From Parietaria judaica (taxonomy: Eukaryota > Streptophyta > Magnoliopsida > Rosales > Urticaceae): a DNA stretch of 64,000 nucleotides. The stretch's first letter is position 1. Each line of letters begins with the position of its first letter. Under the pieces are notes generated by a model that was not told where the DNA came from, did no database searches, and saw nothing but the letters and a program-made list of their open reading frames with translations. Shown in pieces: positions 24,885 through 38,326 of the stretch. The translations under genes and the position numbers were made by a program. The stretch lies in contig OX940865.1 of NCBI GenBank assembly GCA_954871525.1, forward strand, positions 16,320,606 through 16,384,605, written 5' to 3'.

Positions 24885-27800
24885 ATGGAAATGCCTGCTA
24901 GGAGATCCAACTACTCTCTCCTCGGCCAAGTCGACGACGACCACTTCGCCGGAGGAGCCTCCTTCTACGACTCCGTCTCCGCCGACAAGGCCACCAACAA
25001 GCTCAAGCCCGACCGAGGCTTCGATTGGGAATCGGCCGCCGATCACAGAGGGAATCGGATCGGGAACGCGTACGCCTCGTCGGGGATCGGGCTCCAGAGG
25101 CAGTCGAGTGGGAGTAGCTACGGAGAGAGCTCGCTCTCCGGAGAGTACTACGCGCCGGCGCTCTCCGCCGCGACCGAGATCGACGGGTATCTCCCGGAGG
25201 ACGCGTTCAAAATTGGCGGCGGCAGGAACGGCGATGGCGGAGGAGGAGGGAGCGGGACTGTAGGCGGATCGTCGTCGTCGGGGAAGAGCTGGGCGCAGCA
25301 GACGGAGGAGAGCTACCAGTTGCAGCTGGCGCTGGCGCTCCGGTTGTCGTCGTACGCCACTTGCGCCGACGATCCCAATTTCTTGGATCCGGTGCCGGAC
25401 GAATTGGCGATTCGGTCTTCGTCGTCGCCGAGCTCCGTTGAGGCCATTTCGCATCGGTTTTGGGTAAGTGAGCTTAGCTGAGGCCTTGCTATTTGATTTG
25501 TTTCTTCTTCTTCGGATTGGAATTTGATTTTCCACATTGTGATCGTCATCATTGAAGTGAATATTTTGCAATTTAGGATTTTATATGTTTTGGAACCGGG
25601 AACTTAGCGAAGAATAGGGATTGAAAAGTTCTTGAAGTGTTGGAAGCAGTAATCTTTGTTCTCAATCTGGCTATTATGTACACTTAGCATCAGATAAGGA
25701 TGTTTTGGTCTGTATATCACTTTGATTATAGGTAGAAAATTACCAAACATTGCATAGTATAACTATAGCGAACTCGGAGGATGTGTCCAACTTTTGCGTA
25801 GCTCTATCACGTGAACAGACGAGGATTCTTGAATGCAGGTCGTTTTTCTAAGCGGGTTGAGAAGTTCTTTGTGTTCTGTTTTCTCTATACATGCTATATT
25901 GCGACGAGCTACATTTCTGTCTAGCCTTTATAAGTCTCGGAGCACGCATGATTTGTGGCTTCCGTGTTAGTAATCGTAGGAAGTAGTCACTTAAGTAGTA
26001 AGTAAATGCATATATATACAGATAGAGTAACTACCCACGAGTCATTTGACATAAGTGTGTACAATGGGATTTAAAAAATGTAATTTTGCTTCAAATCCAA
26101 CCGTTCTGTGCTGTATTTTTATTTATTTCAGATGATGAATTCTAGGTTTTAGAAGATAATCTTGTCTCACTGAACATTAATTAAAGAATATCCTTATGTA
26201 GTTATGAATTTGTGGGATTTTTTCTTTCTCTCTTACTATGCGTCAGGTCAATGGCTGCCTCTCGTACTTTGACCAAGTTCCCGATGGCTTTTATCTTATT
26301 CATGGAATGGATCCGTATATATGGTCGATGTGCACTGATATGCAAGAAAGTGGTCGTATCCCAACACTTGAATCACTTAAGTCTGTTGACTTTAGCATCG
26401 GTTCATCAATTGAAACAGTTCTAGTTGATAAACGTAGCGATCCTGGTTTGAAGGAACTGCACAACAGAGTCCTCAGCGTTTCTTCTAGTTGCAAGACAAA
26501 AAAAGAGGTTGTAGATCAGCTCGCGAAGCTCGTATGTATCCGGATGGGGTAAGATCTTTGCACTTTTGAGATTTCCTTTTTAACTGAAACCAGTAACACC
26601 GGTTTCTTCACATGTTTAAAACTGGAATCGGTCTGTCGGTTTCTTTAATTCAAAACCGGAGCCAATTTTATTTTTTGAAACCGATACAAAATCTGGTCTT
26701 CAAGAAATAAAATAAAAAAACTAATCAATTTTGTTTTTTCATGTATCCAAATAACATGTCCAATTGTCCACTATTTGCACTCCAAATTAACATGTTTAAA
26801 TCCACTGTCCAATTGAAAATAACATTTGTTAACCAGTCCTTAGGCTAAAACTATTAAGAAGCACTAAAATAAAACTGTTCTTTGATCTCAAAACCAATTC
26901 TGAGAAAAGAACTGGTTACATAAATTTGATCTAAAAACTATTCTTTTTCCGATTTCCGATATAAATCTTTCAACTGTACATTTATTCTACTCTATTATAT
27001 ATAAAGATATAAAATAACTGACTCTTTCTTTGAATCGCAAGGGGTCTAGCTTCGTCAGGAGAAGGAAGCTTGGTTTCAGCCTGGAGGGACGGCAGTGATG
27101 ATTTGAAAGAGTGCTTAGGATCTGTAGTCATTCCAATAGGCAGTCTTTCTATCGGTCTCTGCAGACATCGCTCTTTGCTTTTTAAGGTGAGGTTCGGAAT
27201 TCGTCTGAGTTGTCATGTATAGACACACACACACATATATATTTATTAATATTAAATGGTTGGTTAAAAGTACATATGCTTTTTAAATATGGTTGCGTAT
27301 AATAATTTTTGAAACCACTAGATACAAATAACTAGATCTCATCTCATTTGTTTGAGTGTGACAAAACCCTATGTAATTAAAGCATGCTTGTATATGCATT
27401 ATTAGTAGAATAATATTACACTTGGTTGGTATGCTTTTCAAACGTGGTTGCAATCGATATAGTTATGTTTGAATGCACTAGATAAACATACATCTATCTC
27501 TTCTCATTAGTGTGACGTCATATTTAAACCGTACATGAAAGAATGCATGCGTGTAAATTTTTTGATGTTATGTATATATGTTTTTGTGAATTCTATAATA
27601 TTCAATCCATTCACTTTCCTAAAATGGTTTCTGCAGGTCTTAGCTGACACAATTGACTTGCCATGTCGAATTGCCAGGGGATGTAAATACTGTACGAGAG
27701 ATGATGCTTCCTCGTGCCTTGTCCGTTTTACGCTTGATAAGTAAGATTTTACACTGGTTTCTGATTTCTTGAGAAAGAGATTAGAGAGAAAATATTAATT

Positions 27801-30800
27801 ACAAGACACGAGGAAAATATTCATTATATTATTGTAGTAACATTCTGATTTTTTCTGTGCTCTATTAACCTTATCTTTCTTAGTTTTTCTCTTCCACTTT
27901 TCATATTTATAGTTTGACTATCTTATCATTGGCTTGTGACTGTGACAGTTGTAATGGCATCTCATGGTGTTACGTTTTATTTGCTTCAGGGAGTATTTAG
28001 TGGATTTAATTGGACATCCGGGTCAATTATGCGAGCCTGATTCCTTGCTCAATGGCCCGTCGTCCATCTCGATCTCTTCACCTTTGCGCTTTCCCCGAGT
28101 CAAACCAGTTGAACCAGCCATTGATTTTGGGTCACTTGCGAAACAGTATTTCTCAGATAGCCAATCACTCAATCTGGTGTTCGATGAAGCTTCCTCAGGT
28201 AAATTTTTGGTTTCAGACTTTTTTATTTTATTTTTTATTGTGAAATATGTCATCCATTTAAATAAACTATCATGTAGTGAATAGTCATCCAATGTTATGA
28301 TCAATTTATGTAAGAATTTGATAGGACTCGGCTCAAACTCTTAGTATTCTGTGGAGAGGGCTTATGGGAAATATGGGTCATTGCCTAATTTGATTTACTC
28401 GATAGGCTGGTTTAGAACTGCAACTAATTGTAAATTTTCTCTTAAAATATATTTATCAGATCTCATATGGTGAATATTTATTCCAAAGGTACCATCGATC
28501 ATGCTTTAGACCCATGTTCCATTCACGTCCTTAAGCTGGGTTTTTATATTTGCTATATATTTCAGTGAAAACTAGGATCTAGGATCTGAAAAAAAAAGTA
28601 TTTCTTGTGTACGACTGAACTAAGAAAGGAAAGAATTGTACAGCTAATAGTACACAGTAATAAAACTAGGGGCGTTGGCACTAATTTACATCTGATTTCT
28701 ACTCAATTAGGAGACTCATTGACGCTAATTTATATCTGATTTCTATTAGGAGTCTCGTTTACACTAATTTACATCATAGTAGTAGACTAATTTATTTGAG
28801 AGAATTGACCATATATTCTGAAATAATTTGACCAATTAAATGGAGATTTCCAACACTTCCATCACAGGACCTGGTACTGATGAAGAAACCCACCGGTATC
28901 CCATGTTTCCCAAGTCATACGACAGAAAGGGCTCTGATGCTAACAACTTATTAATGCCGGGTCAAAATGACGACCCGACACGACCTGGAAAAGCTATCCG
29001 AGATAGTCCGAGAAATTCCTTAAAGTCAACGGTCAAAGATCCCCCAGTTGCACATTCACCACATATTCCTAAACCAAGTAATCATTTTACATTTGACGTA
29101 GAGGATTTGGATATTCCTTGGGCTGATCTGGATATTAAAGAGAGAATTGGAGCAGGTATTTCCCAAATTTATCTTCCACTTGCAAAATCCATTATTTATT
29201 TATAAACTATGGATATGTATTTTCTCTATAATCTCAAAGGGCTTATTACAAATATCTAGTTGGGTGTGCTAACAAGCTTCTCTATTTCATTTTATTTTTT
29301 CAGGTTCTTTCGGAACTGTTCATCGCGCCGATTGGCATGGCTCGGTGAGCACTTGTGTACTCTTGACTCTTCTATTTTATGTTGATCTAGAAACGCCTTT
29401 CATCATATTATTTACAAGTTCTGTGCATGTTTATGTCTAGTATTTCTTTCGTTATTACAAACTTTGCAGTCTATATTCCTGACATGTTCCAAATCTGCAA
29501 TTGGTAGTTGTATATGCATTTCGTACATGCTGTGTGCTTTATTTTGCTTTCATGTCCATTTCGGATGTTGTGCTATGTTTCCCTTACGTGTTTGTAAGGC
29601 CTTGAAATTTTTTGTGGACGATAGGAAGTTGCAGTGAAGATTCTTATGGAACAAGACTTTCACCCCGAGCGCTTCAATGAATTCTTGAGGGAGGTTAGTG
29701 TGGGAATAACGTTTAAAAAAGATCATATTTTGGAGCCAGAATATTTTTTATTTGTAGAATTATAGTAAGTTAGATATGAAGTATGCCCTTATCATGTATA
29801 TACAGATTATATAGTTACATATTAGCAGACTTGAGTTTTTGAAATTTATATTTCCTCGTTTAGAGAATAATTTGTGACATATGTTTAAGACTTAATTTGT
29901 ATATGCTTCTTTTTTGTAGGTTGCGATAATGAAGCGGCTACGACATCCGAATATTGTTCTCTTTATGGGTGCTGTCACGCAGCCACCGAACTTATCAATA
30001 GTCACTGAATATTTATCAAGGTTTTAGAATTTATTATAAACAGAAACGCAATATATGTGTATAATATATATATACACACACACACATATGGAGAGGCCTA
30101 TAAGTTATCTTAATGAATAATTGTTTTGGCTGCTGCAGAGGAAGCTTGTATAGGCTCTTACATAAACCCGGGGCAAGAGAGATGTTGGATGAGAGACGTC
30201 GGTTGAATATGGCTTACGATGTGGTATATATACATTCATTTACAGTACACTTTTTTTTGTCTTCTCATAGAGTGTTCTGTTCAGCAAATATTAATTATAT
30301 ATATCCGCGCAGGCAAAGGGTATGAATTATCTTCATAAACGCAACCCCCCCATTGTCCATCGAGATTTGAAATCGCCGAATCTTCTGGTTGACAAGAAAT
30401 ATACTGTGAAGGTACCGATGAAGATTTTTTTTCTTTTCCAAATGGCCTTGTTTGATTGTTGTTCCCTAACATTTTTTCTTTTCCTTAGGTTTGCGATTTT
30501 GGTCTTTCACGTCTTAAAGCAAACACTTTCCTTTCATCGAAGTCTGCAGCTGGGACTGTGAGTAGTTATTTGAAGCTGGAGTTTATTCTTCTAGTCTCCA
30601 ATTTGAAGTTATTTTAGAAATTTATTTTGTTTGTTTAGTTATTTTATTTATCCTCTTCATCTTGCAGCCGGAATGGATGGCCCCGGAAGTTCTCCGTGAC
30701 GAACCCTCAAATGAGAAGTCTGATGTTTACAGCTTTGGGATTATATTGTGGGAAATTGCGACGCTCCAACAACCATGGGGTAATTTAAATCCCGCACAGG

Positions 30801-31508
30801 TCAGTTAATCAAAGATGTTCATAATACAACTTCGTCTATGTATGTGTGTGTGAAAATCGATTATTACCCCGAAACCGAATGACTGATAACCGATTATCCG
30901 AAATTATTCGGTTTTGAATCGGTTTCAGTTTTTTGTTTCTTTCTAGATTTGATAGTTACTATTAACTCTGGTTTTTAATTTGTATTCGGAGGTTTATATG
31001 AAAAGCATTTTACATTCGAACATTGTGTCTCAGAACTGAACTAAGCTCATTCCCATACTGGTTTGGATCTTCTGTTTTTTATTTGGGCTTTTAGGCTTGA
31101 CTTCTCCTCTCTATATAGGTAGTGGCAGCCGTAGGATTTAGGAACAAAAGGCTCGAGATTCCTCGTGATTTGAACCCTCAAGTTGCTTCGTTAATAGAGG
31201 TTTGCTGGGCCAAGTAAGTTTGAGTCTCCATATTTTATCTGTTAATACTTTTGTTTGAGCACAATATTAATATATTTTTATATATAAATTTGATCTAAAA
31301 TAATCTCTCCTTTTATCTTAAAATTGAACTATAGTTTGATTAACTTATGGTTGATTTTATATTAAATATTAATGAAATTGTTGTAACCTTGTTTCTCAGT
31401 GAGCCATGGAAAAGACCATCATTTGCGAGTATCATGGAAACGTTAAGGCCTTTGATCAAACCTACGACGCCTCAACCGGGTCTTCCGGATATGCAATTGA
31501 TGACCTGA
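24885..31508 (+). CDS. CTR1: CTR1, Raf-like MAPKKK, negative regulator of ethylene response
   Basis: Serine/threonine kinase that binds ethylene receptors at the ER and represses EIN2. Fifteen exons, all with GT..AG: 24885-25463, 26247-26548, 27042-27186, 27637-27740, 27990-28198, 28868-29155, 29304-29344, 29625-29693, 29920-30020, 30139-30223, 30313-30411, 30489-30557, 30668-30799, 31119-31213, 31400-31508. They give 808 residues; Arabidopsis CTR1 has 821. The N-terminus [13 protein letters not shown] and [20 protein letters not shown] are diagnostic. An EDR1/CTR1 regulatory domain spans about 170-440 ([13 protein letters not shown]). The kinase domain has [11 protein letters not shown] (about 541), VAVK Lys (about 561), HRDLKSPN (about 657), DFG (677-679) and WMAPE (about 700), so it should be active. 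No disabling change seen. HSFA3 downstream is its neighbour in Arabidopsis as well. Confidence -1.
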
Positions 31509-32350
31509 TTGTTCAGTTAGTTATTGTTGATGCACATACTACATTCTTATCTCATTTCATAAATGGCGGGCCCCGAGCTGTTCATAATATTTAGATACTC
31601 GCAGGTACGTTTCTTCTTCTCTATAAGAAGTAATTATCAGCCATACCCCGTGAATTTAATGTGTCGCTTCAGTTTATGCCATACTTTTAAAGCAGTTTCT
31701 CCTCTAGTCGTATAAAAATTGGGTATAATGAAATTTTAGCTTGTAATTGTGACTAATATTTGACAAAAACTGTCGAGACTTTTTCTGCAATTAGAGAGAA
31801 ACAATTACAATTTGCAAATCCGAGAGAGAAACTGCTGCAAAAAAATTTAGAGGGGTTATGCCTCCAAATTACTAAAAATATATATATATATTTCACAAAA
31901 ATGGAAACCCGTCTAAGAAAAAGAAAACACCTGTTTTCTTTACTGCTCTTGAGATGTAAATGTGGTATAAATAATGCATTAACAATTACTCCAATTCTCT
32001 AAGAAAAAAATACACATACACACACACACATATATATATTATATATATTGAAATGATGATTATATTAGTGTTTTTTCTTATAAAATGTAGCTGATTTTTG
32101 GTTGCAGAGTGAATGGTGGAATGTTTGTGCTGCTAATTACTACAAAATACTCGATTCTTTGTCACGAGGAACTTCTCCGAGTGCCCCCACAAAAGTATAG
32201 TCTGCCTTAAAAACCCCCTACTTCTTCTTTTTTGTCAATCAAGTCTCCGCGAAAAGAAAAAAGAAGAAAGAGAAGCTGTAAAATTTGTTTGATTTAGATT
32301 TAATTTTTGTAACTTTTGTATGTAAAGAACATAATATGATGAGCTAATGA
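31509..32350 (+). other. CTR1 3'UTR with probable intron
   Basis: A donor after ATACTCGCAG (31604) and an acceptor TTGGTTGCAG (to 32107) suggest a 3'UTR intron of about 500 bp. A last non-coding exon then runs to about 32340, where TTTTTGTAACTTTTGTATG resembles a plant polyadenylation region. Inferred from splice signals only. Confidence -1.
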
Positions 32351-33540
32351 GAAGCAGCTTTGCGGCATTGCATTTACTTCCCAAACCATTTCACCATGTT
32401 CTTCATATTTTGTTTATAACTTGTTCCGTAAATTCGGAATCCGTGTTTTTCTTCTTTTTATGTTGGACTCACATTCCTGTTTCCGATTTTTTCTTTCGTT
32501 CAAACAATGTCGATCAAGCAAGTGCAATGGTGATAAACTTTTCTTCTTCTTAACGGTCGATTCTGTTCCGTATAATTTTCTTTTTCCGGAGCAGAATATT
32601 TCGGGGTTTTTTTTCTTTCACGAAATATACGTTTATGGAAAAAGTGGTGAACATCATTGAATAGAAGCCACGAGTTTATCAAAGACTGCTTTTGTGATAC
32701 ATCCATAAACTCACGTGCATCAAATGCAACAATAACACGTGCTGCAAGATCTGCCTCTTTAATTGATCTTTGCAAAGTCGCTTAGAAATCCATAAATGGT
32801 TTAGTCTTTTTTTTATTTATCTACAATTTATCACCATTTGCATAAATAACAATATAACATGCATTATATATATTCTAACAGAAATTCAAATCGTAAATAC
32901 TTAACTGGTATATGTGTATTAACAGCTCCAACATTTCTTGTCGGTATCAAACCTACCAAAAATATCAGACACAACACAACATTAATATATTGCCACGTTC
33001 AAAATGCCGTTTTTGCCGATAAATCGGTCACTGTTTTCGAAGAATATCAATCGATTTTCGAGGATTATCGATGACAAACTACTAAAATTGTAGTTTATCG
33101 TTACCGACACTTATCTAGGATTATCGATAAAAAATCACTAAAATAGTTTTAAGAATATATTTATTTAATTTAAATATTTAAATGAAATATAGTCTCACTC
33201 TCACATATGTAAATACTCAAATAAAATCATGTCATACTCAAACAATAGTAAATAAAATCATGTCATCCTCAAACATAAGAAAGAATAAAACAAGAATAAA
33301 AGATACTACATAATTTGATAATACACATAATTAACTATTGGATCCGTGGAGAAGTCTCACATGGATAAATAGAAATGAATGAAACATACACATTTGTTTG
33401 GATTTGAAAAATCTCACATGGAACAAATACAAAGAAAACAATAACAATAGTAGTAGACTAATTTGTTTGAGAGAATTGATCATATATTCTGAAATTTTGT
33501 TCAGGTTCAATATTCGGTTTATGGTTTATTTTGTTCACCC
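32351..33540. other. Intergenic, repeat-like, no gene
   Basis: 32930-33130 has TATCGATAA/CGATTTTCGA-type motifs like subterminal repeats of degraded elements. Short open frames without domain content. Confidence -1.
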
Positions 33541-33866
33541 CTACTTCTTTGTAAGCTTGACTTGTTCGAGGTTCTTCACGCTGAGTAGCTTTTTCATCTC
33601 TGTGAACTTGACTCTCGCTAAAGCCTTTGTGAATATGTCCGCACGTTGCTCTCCGGTTCTGATAAACTCAATGATGATCTTTCGCTTCTCGACACACTCG
33701 CGAATAAAGTGGAAACGAGTGTCGATGTGCTTGCTGCGTCCGTGAAATACTGGGTTCTTCATCAGTGCGATCACAAACTTGTTATCCATGTAGATAGTCA
33801 ATGACTTTTGCTCAATTCTGGTAACCTCATTCAACAAATTTCGCAGCCATAACCCTTGACACGACG
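33541..33866 (-). pseudogene. Copia RNase H C-terminal fragment
   Basis: Minus-strand frame of about 105 codons matching the end of Ty1/copia pol: CQGLWLRNLL, then YMDNKFVIALMKNPVFHGRS, SKHIDTRFHFIRE and ADIFTKAL. Only this tail of the RNase H region remains, ending in a stop, with no LTR recognised beside it. Unrelated in detail to the larger copia element at 58689-62238. Confidence -1.
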
Positions 33867-34210
33867 CCGTAAAAATTATGTTTATATATATTATGTGTAT
33901 ATATGTATGAAAATACTTCTTTTTTGAAAGTCAATACGTACGGTAGAAATTTTTTGGTGGATGTAAAATAATGCATTTAAAAAAAATACTTCTAATTATG
34001 TAGACTTCTATGTTAGTCCAATTACATTTAGATAACATGTAACTAACCCTAAGAAAGATCGACTAACAACACACAAAAAAATGTTAAATCGCTTAAAAAT
34101 TATGCACATCAAGAAACATAAACTATCAAATTTCTCTTACTTAAAGAAAATAAAAATATAACTCGCAACGCGCGGGTTATATACCCGTATTATACCCACA
34201 TTCATGCTGA
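33867..34210. repeat. Repeat related to 41460-41660, inverted; Helitron-like motif
   Basis: Contains CGCAACGCGCGGGTTATATA at about 34165-34185. The 41480-41640 stretch has its inverse, TATAACCCGCGCGTTGCGGG, followed by similar T-rich sequence (GATAGTTT, AAATACTTCT-like). GC palindromes of this kind occur near the ends of plant Helitrons, but no TC start or CTRR end could be placed. Confidence -1.
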
Positions 34211-35179
34211 TAATTACTCTTTTAATTATTTATTAAAAATAAATAGTCTTTTAATTATTTCCTCACAAATTTATAAAGAAAACGGCAAAAAAAAAGGCGT
34301 ACATTCGGCATGTTCTTTTTTTTTTTTACGATTTACTCATCAACATAAGCATCGGCAAACGATATATTTATGAAATAAAAAATACGAAACTATATCAGCA
34401 AGCAAGCGACATCTTGAAGTTAAGACTTGAATTCACTCACTGACTCATTTATTTATATTTGATTATTTATTTATTGAAAAAAGTAAAGGAAAGCGACATG
34501 CAAGTCATTACGATGTTGACAAAATGAACGCGTTTCTCACTCTTTTTTTTTTTTATTTATTAAAAAAAAAACGTAGAGCTAGCTATCTATGAAATCTTGA
34601 GTGAAAAGCAGCCATAGATGTTGATTCTTGAGGCCAGCAATGTCCTCGAATTGGATTGGCCACTTCTTGCCTTCTTCCCTAAGAAACATAAATACCAGAA
34701 AAACCAGCCCACTGGATTCGATTGCTCAACGTCACAGTCAACAACCCAATTCATTTACAACCATTTACCATATTATTTCGTCCCAAATTTTCAATAATTT
34801 ATTTTAACATCAGAAAATGAAAAAAATAAAAATAAAAAAATCTAGCATAGTGGGACCCACCACCAAGAGCACTGGTAATAACTAACTTCCTTCACGAGCT
34901 ATGGCGTCTGTCTTCTCTAACAAAAAAAAAACAGAGAGCGAATCAGAGCTAGGGTTTCACTCTCAAGTGAGCCCCACAGCGAAGAACACGGAATCCAACC
35001 ATTCTCGATCATCTTCCACCGCCTTTCACCTCTTTCCTCAGATTTTTATCTACAGTTTGTCGGCCAAACCAAACCCCACCTATATCTCTATATATATCTA
35101 TGCATACGCGCCCAGTTATGGCATCACCGGCCATATCCCACAACCCAGTTTCTCTCTCCGGCACCAACCTCACTCTGCC
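34211..35179 (+). promoter_or_regulatory. Upstream region and leader of HSFA3
   Basis: AT-rich DNA, then a leader-like stretch from about 34880. An in-frame ATG at 34901 opens a frame through the leader to the main start at 35180 without a stop, so an N-terminally longer protein is formally possible. The leader has UTR-like composition (TATATCTATATATATC) and I do not favour the upstream start. Confidence -1.
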
Positions 35180-37660
35180 ATGTCCGCCAGCCCCGGAGAT
35201 GGCGGGCTCGAGAGATCCGGATCGGTGGGTTTCTCCCCGTTTCCGCAGCCCCTGGAGATCAGCACGGTGCCGCCGTTTCTGGCGAAGACGTACGAGCTCG
35301 TCGACGACCCGGGGACCGACCCGGTGGTGTCGTGGGGCCCCGACGGAGCGAGCTTCGTGGTGTGGGACTCGACGGAGTTCTCGCGGGTTCTGCTGCCCCG
35401 GAACTTCAAGCACAACAACTTCTCGAGCTTCGTGAGGCAGCTCAACACTTATGTGGGTAATTTGAAAATGGAAGCTGTGATTCTCATCGGTTTGTAAATT
35501 CTTTTGTTGTTGTTGTTGTTGTTTTTGCTGTTTGTATAGCTTGTGTATGTATAGGTTTGCTGAATTTGCTTGTAACGCAGAGATTGATCCGAAAGATGTA
35601 AACTTGTAACTATTGAAATGTTGTAACATGTTGGTATATCAAGCTTAAGCTCTTCTGCCATGGTTATTATATTATGTGTGTATGTATAGGTGTGTGACTA
35701 TTTGTATTATTGGTGTAATTGGAAGAGTTAGGATTGATTTTGTTTAGATTCTCTGTTGGGAAGATTGTACACTTGATTCAATGTAAGGAGATCCGATATT
35801 GTAGAAAGAGACGGTGATTTTCCCGTCGTATGAACATCGTGAAGATGAATATTTTCCGAGGAGTCGTCTCTTGCAGGCAGGACTTCTAGGTTCCGGCCAA
35901 GCCTGTCGACTCCGATGCCAAAAACTGGTTTGTTTTTAGTTCCGAAGAAATTTAATTGGTGCGGTTCTTTAGATTTTTCGGTAGTGGTTTAATTGATTCG
36001 TGATATTAGCGTGTGAGCAAGTAATTCTTATCTTAACTAGAGTAATTCTTTCGGGGTTTCTTTTTTCTTTCTCTGTGTGCGAGATAAAATCATGTTTCGT
36101 CTTTTGATTTTGTCGTACCGCTCGATCAATCCAATTAATCTACTTCGGCTATGTCTAGGGATTTCGTAAGATTGACACTGATAGGTGGGAGTTTGCGAAC
36201 GAAGCGTTCCTGAGAGGGAGAAGAGATCTTCTGAAGAACATCCAACGGCGAAGAACGCCTTCGTCTCAGCCTTTCACCGAAGCAGGGAAGTCGGGATTGG
36301 AAAGCGAAGTGGTGAGGCTGAAGAAGGAGAGGAGTACGTTAATGGAGGAAGTTTACGACTTGCAGAACCAGCAGCTCGGAACTTCTCTAATGGTGGATCG
36401 AGTGCACAAGAAGCTTCAATCTGCGGAGCAGAAACAGAAGAGTATGGTTTCGTTTTTCGCAAAGATGGTGAACAACCCGGCATTCATAGCTAAACTCAAG
36501 CACAAGGGGGATAAGAAGATGATTGGATCTTCAAGAACTCGGAGGAAATTCGTGACCCATCAACAGATTTCAACTAAAGAACAGGATTTCACGCCCGACG
36601 GACAGTTGATCAAATACGGTTCTTCGGGTTTGGAAGACTTCGACTTTCCTTCAGACCCAGATGAAGGTATGGTTCAGTCTAAAGTTCTGTATCTAATGAA
36701 TTGTTTGGATACGATCAAATGACAAGAATTTCTGTAGAAAATCCGAATGATTATGGTAACATTTGTAGAAATATAGAAAGCTAGTGAGTATTATTGTATT
36801 AGCCATTATATTTAATTATGTGATCTTGCTACTGTAAAAAATTTTGCTTGCTTGGTTTAAATAGGGTGATTTTTTGAATTATATTGTGTTTCTTTAAAAT
36901 TCAAGAGATTGATAAGCTTCATTTGCTAAGTAGATAGGTTCCTTTGTTCATGAATTAATAAGACTGAATTATTAGTATAGTGTGTGACAATTTTTTTTCC
37001 TCATCTGGTTTCTAGTATCACGGGGATTGAACTCGGCACCTCAACGATGCCATTTTTTTTTTCTTGTTGAAAATCAGAAAATTCCGAAAACAGCAAGTGT
37101 ATTGTTATGATTGTAGTATATTTTTTTATTTTTTATGTTTCATACCTTTGCATTTTAGGATATACCAATTAGTATTTATTTAATTCATATGGTTATGTAG
37201 ATTAGAAATTATAGTTACCGCCCGGTATTCGATGTTTCAACTAATCTAGGGTTTTTCTACAGTTCAAGTCGGAGAAGCAGCAACGAGATTCGGAGCCGAA
37301 GATCCGTTTTTCAAAGGTAAAGGTACGATGAGCTCACAAGAAGAGGTCAATCTCGGTCTCAAAACGGAGTTGACCTTTCCCGAGCCTTCCTCCTTAGAAG
37401 CAGAATGCATAGTTAAGCAAGAGGATATCTGGAGCTCAGAGCTTGATGTCAGTACTGGTATGTCTTACTCTTATGGTGGCAGTGGATTCTTGGAGGACGA
37501 CGTCAGCTACGAAATGCCTGAGAATATTTTGGATATTTGGGATTTTGGCTCACAACAATTTGGAGGATGTTCAGATCTTGACCAGTGGACGATGGACGAT
37601 TCGCCGTTCGGGGACGATCCGGAAAGTCGAGTCAACTTTCCGAATGATCACGTGCCTTAA
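35180..37660 (+). CDS. HSFA3: Class A heat shock transcription factor, HSFA3 type
   Basis: Nuclear transcription factor binding heat-shock elements. Exons 35180-35452, 36159-36666 and 37263-37660 give 392 residues. The DNA-binding domain runs from about [11 protein letters not shown] (31) through [13 protein letters not shown], with the family's conserved intron exactly before [12 protein letters not shown]. The HR-A/B coiled coil lies at about 138-200 ([18 protein letters not shown]... [12 protein letters not shown]) with the long class A spacing. A basic patch SSRTRRK follows. The acidic C-terminus has several Trp-centred activation motifs ([27 protein letters not shown]), the pattern known for HSFA3. 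Position next to CTR1 matches the Arabidopsis neighbours At5g03720 and At5g03730 (from memory). The second intron (36667-37262) contains a small repeat with GGGGATTGAACTCGG near 37021. Confidence -1.
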
Positions 37661-38326
37661 ATTACAAGATACTTGGAAGCTAATGATAATTTCTAGTTGA
37701 TTGGTTTGATCAAACATTTTATCCATAAACGAATGATAAGTTTGATATTTCTTCATGTGAAGTTTCCCTATATGTGAATAATGGTATAATTTGGTATCCT
37801 GGAATCCGGGATTCCGGAATTTTAAAATTTACTAACTCGGTTTTCAATTCGAAACTAAATATCTAGATTTTTATGTCTCGGGAATCAAAAATATGTGAAT
37901 AGAATTCTTTATATTAACCACTTCCTATGTTTATTACAAATGTTGAGGCCTATAGCATGATTAATTTAGCGAATTTCAAAGGAAAATTATCCGATACCGC
38001 ACTTTTCTTACATGAATTTTGGTTTCAGATTAAACGAAAGATCCGAAATTCTATATTAGTGGGACCATTGTACAACAAAAAACCTTGGCACTTTGCAATG
38101 TCATTTGCTCAAATATAATTCCCATCAAGTGGAAATTAGAAACTCATTTGGATAAATAAATAAATGCCAAAATCAAACAGATTAATTAAGAGCAAAACTG
38201 ACAGAATAGATGATATCTGTAGATATATCATTCTGGTTAACATAAGAGCTTGCAAATGAAACCATGTCTTTTTATATTCCTTTTACTACATTCGGCCTGA
38301 ATTCGATCCAGAGTTCCTTTCAGAAT
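37661..38326. other. Convergent spacer between HSFA3 and RPF2
   Basis: 3' flanks of two convergent genes. No other gene or repeat recognised. Confidence -1.

Noticed and set aside
24804..25571. 255-codon open frame on the minus strand
   Set aside because: It lies antisense to CTR1 exon 1, is Arg/Pro/Val-rich as expected from GC-rich antisense, and matches no family.
35009..35629. 206-codon minus-strand frame
   Set aside because: Antisense to HSFA3 exon 1, low-complexity Gln and Arg runs, no domain.
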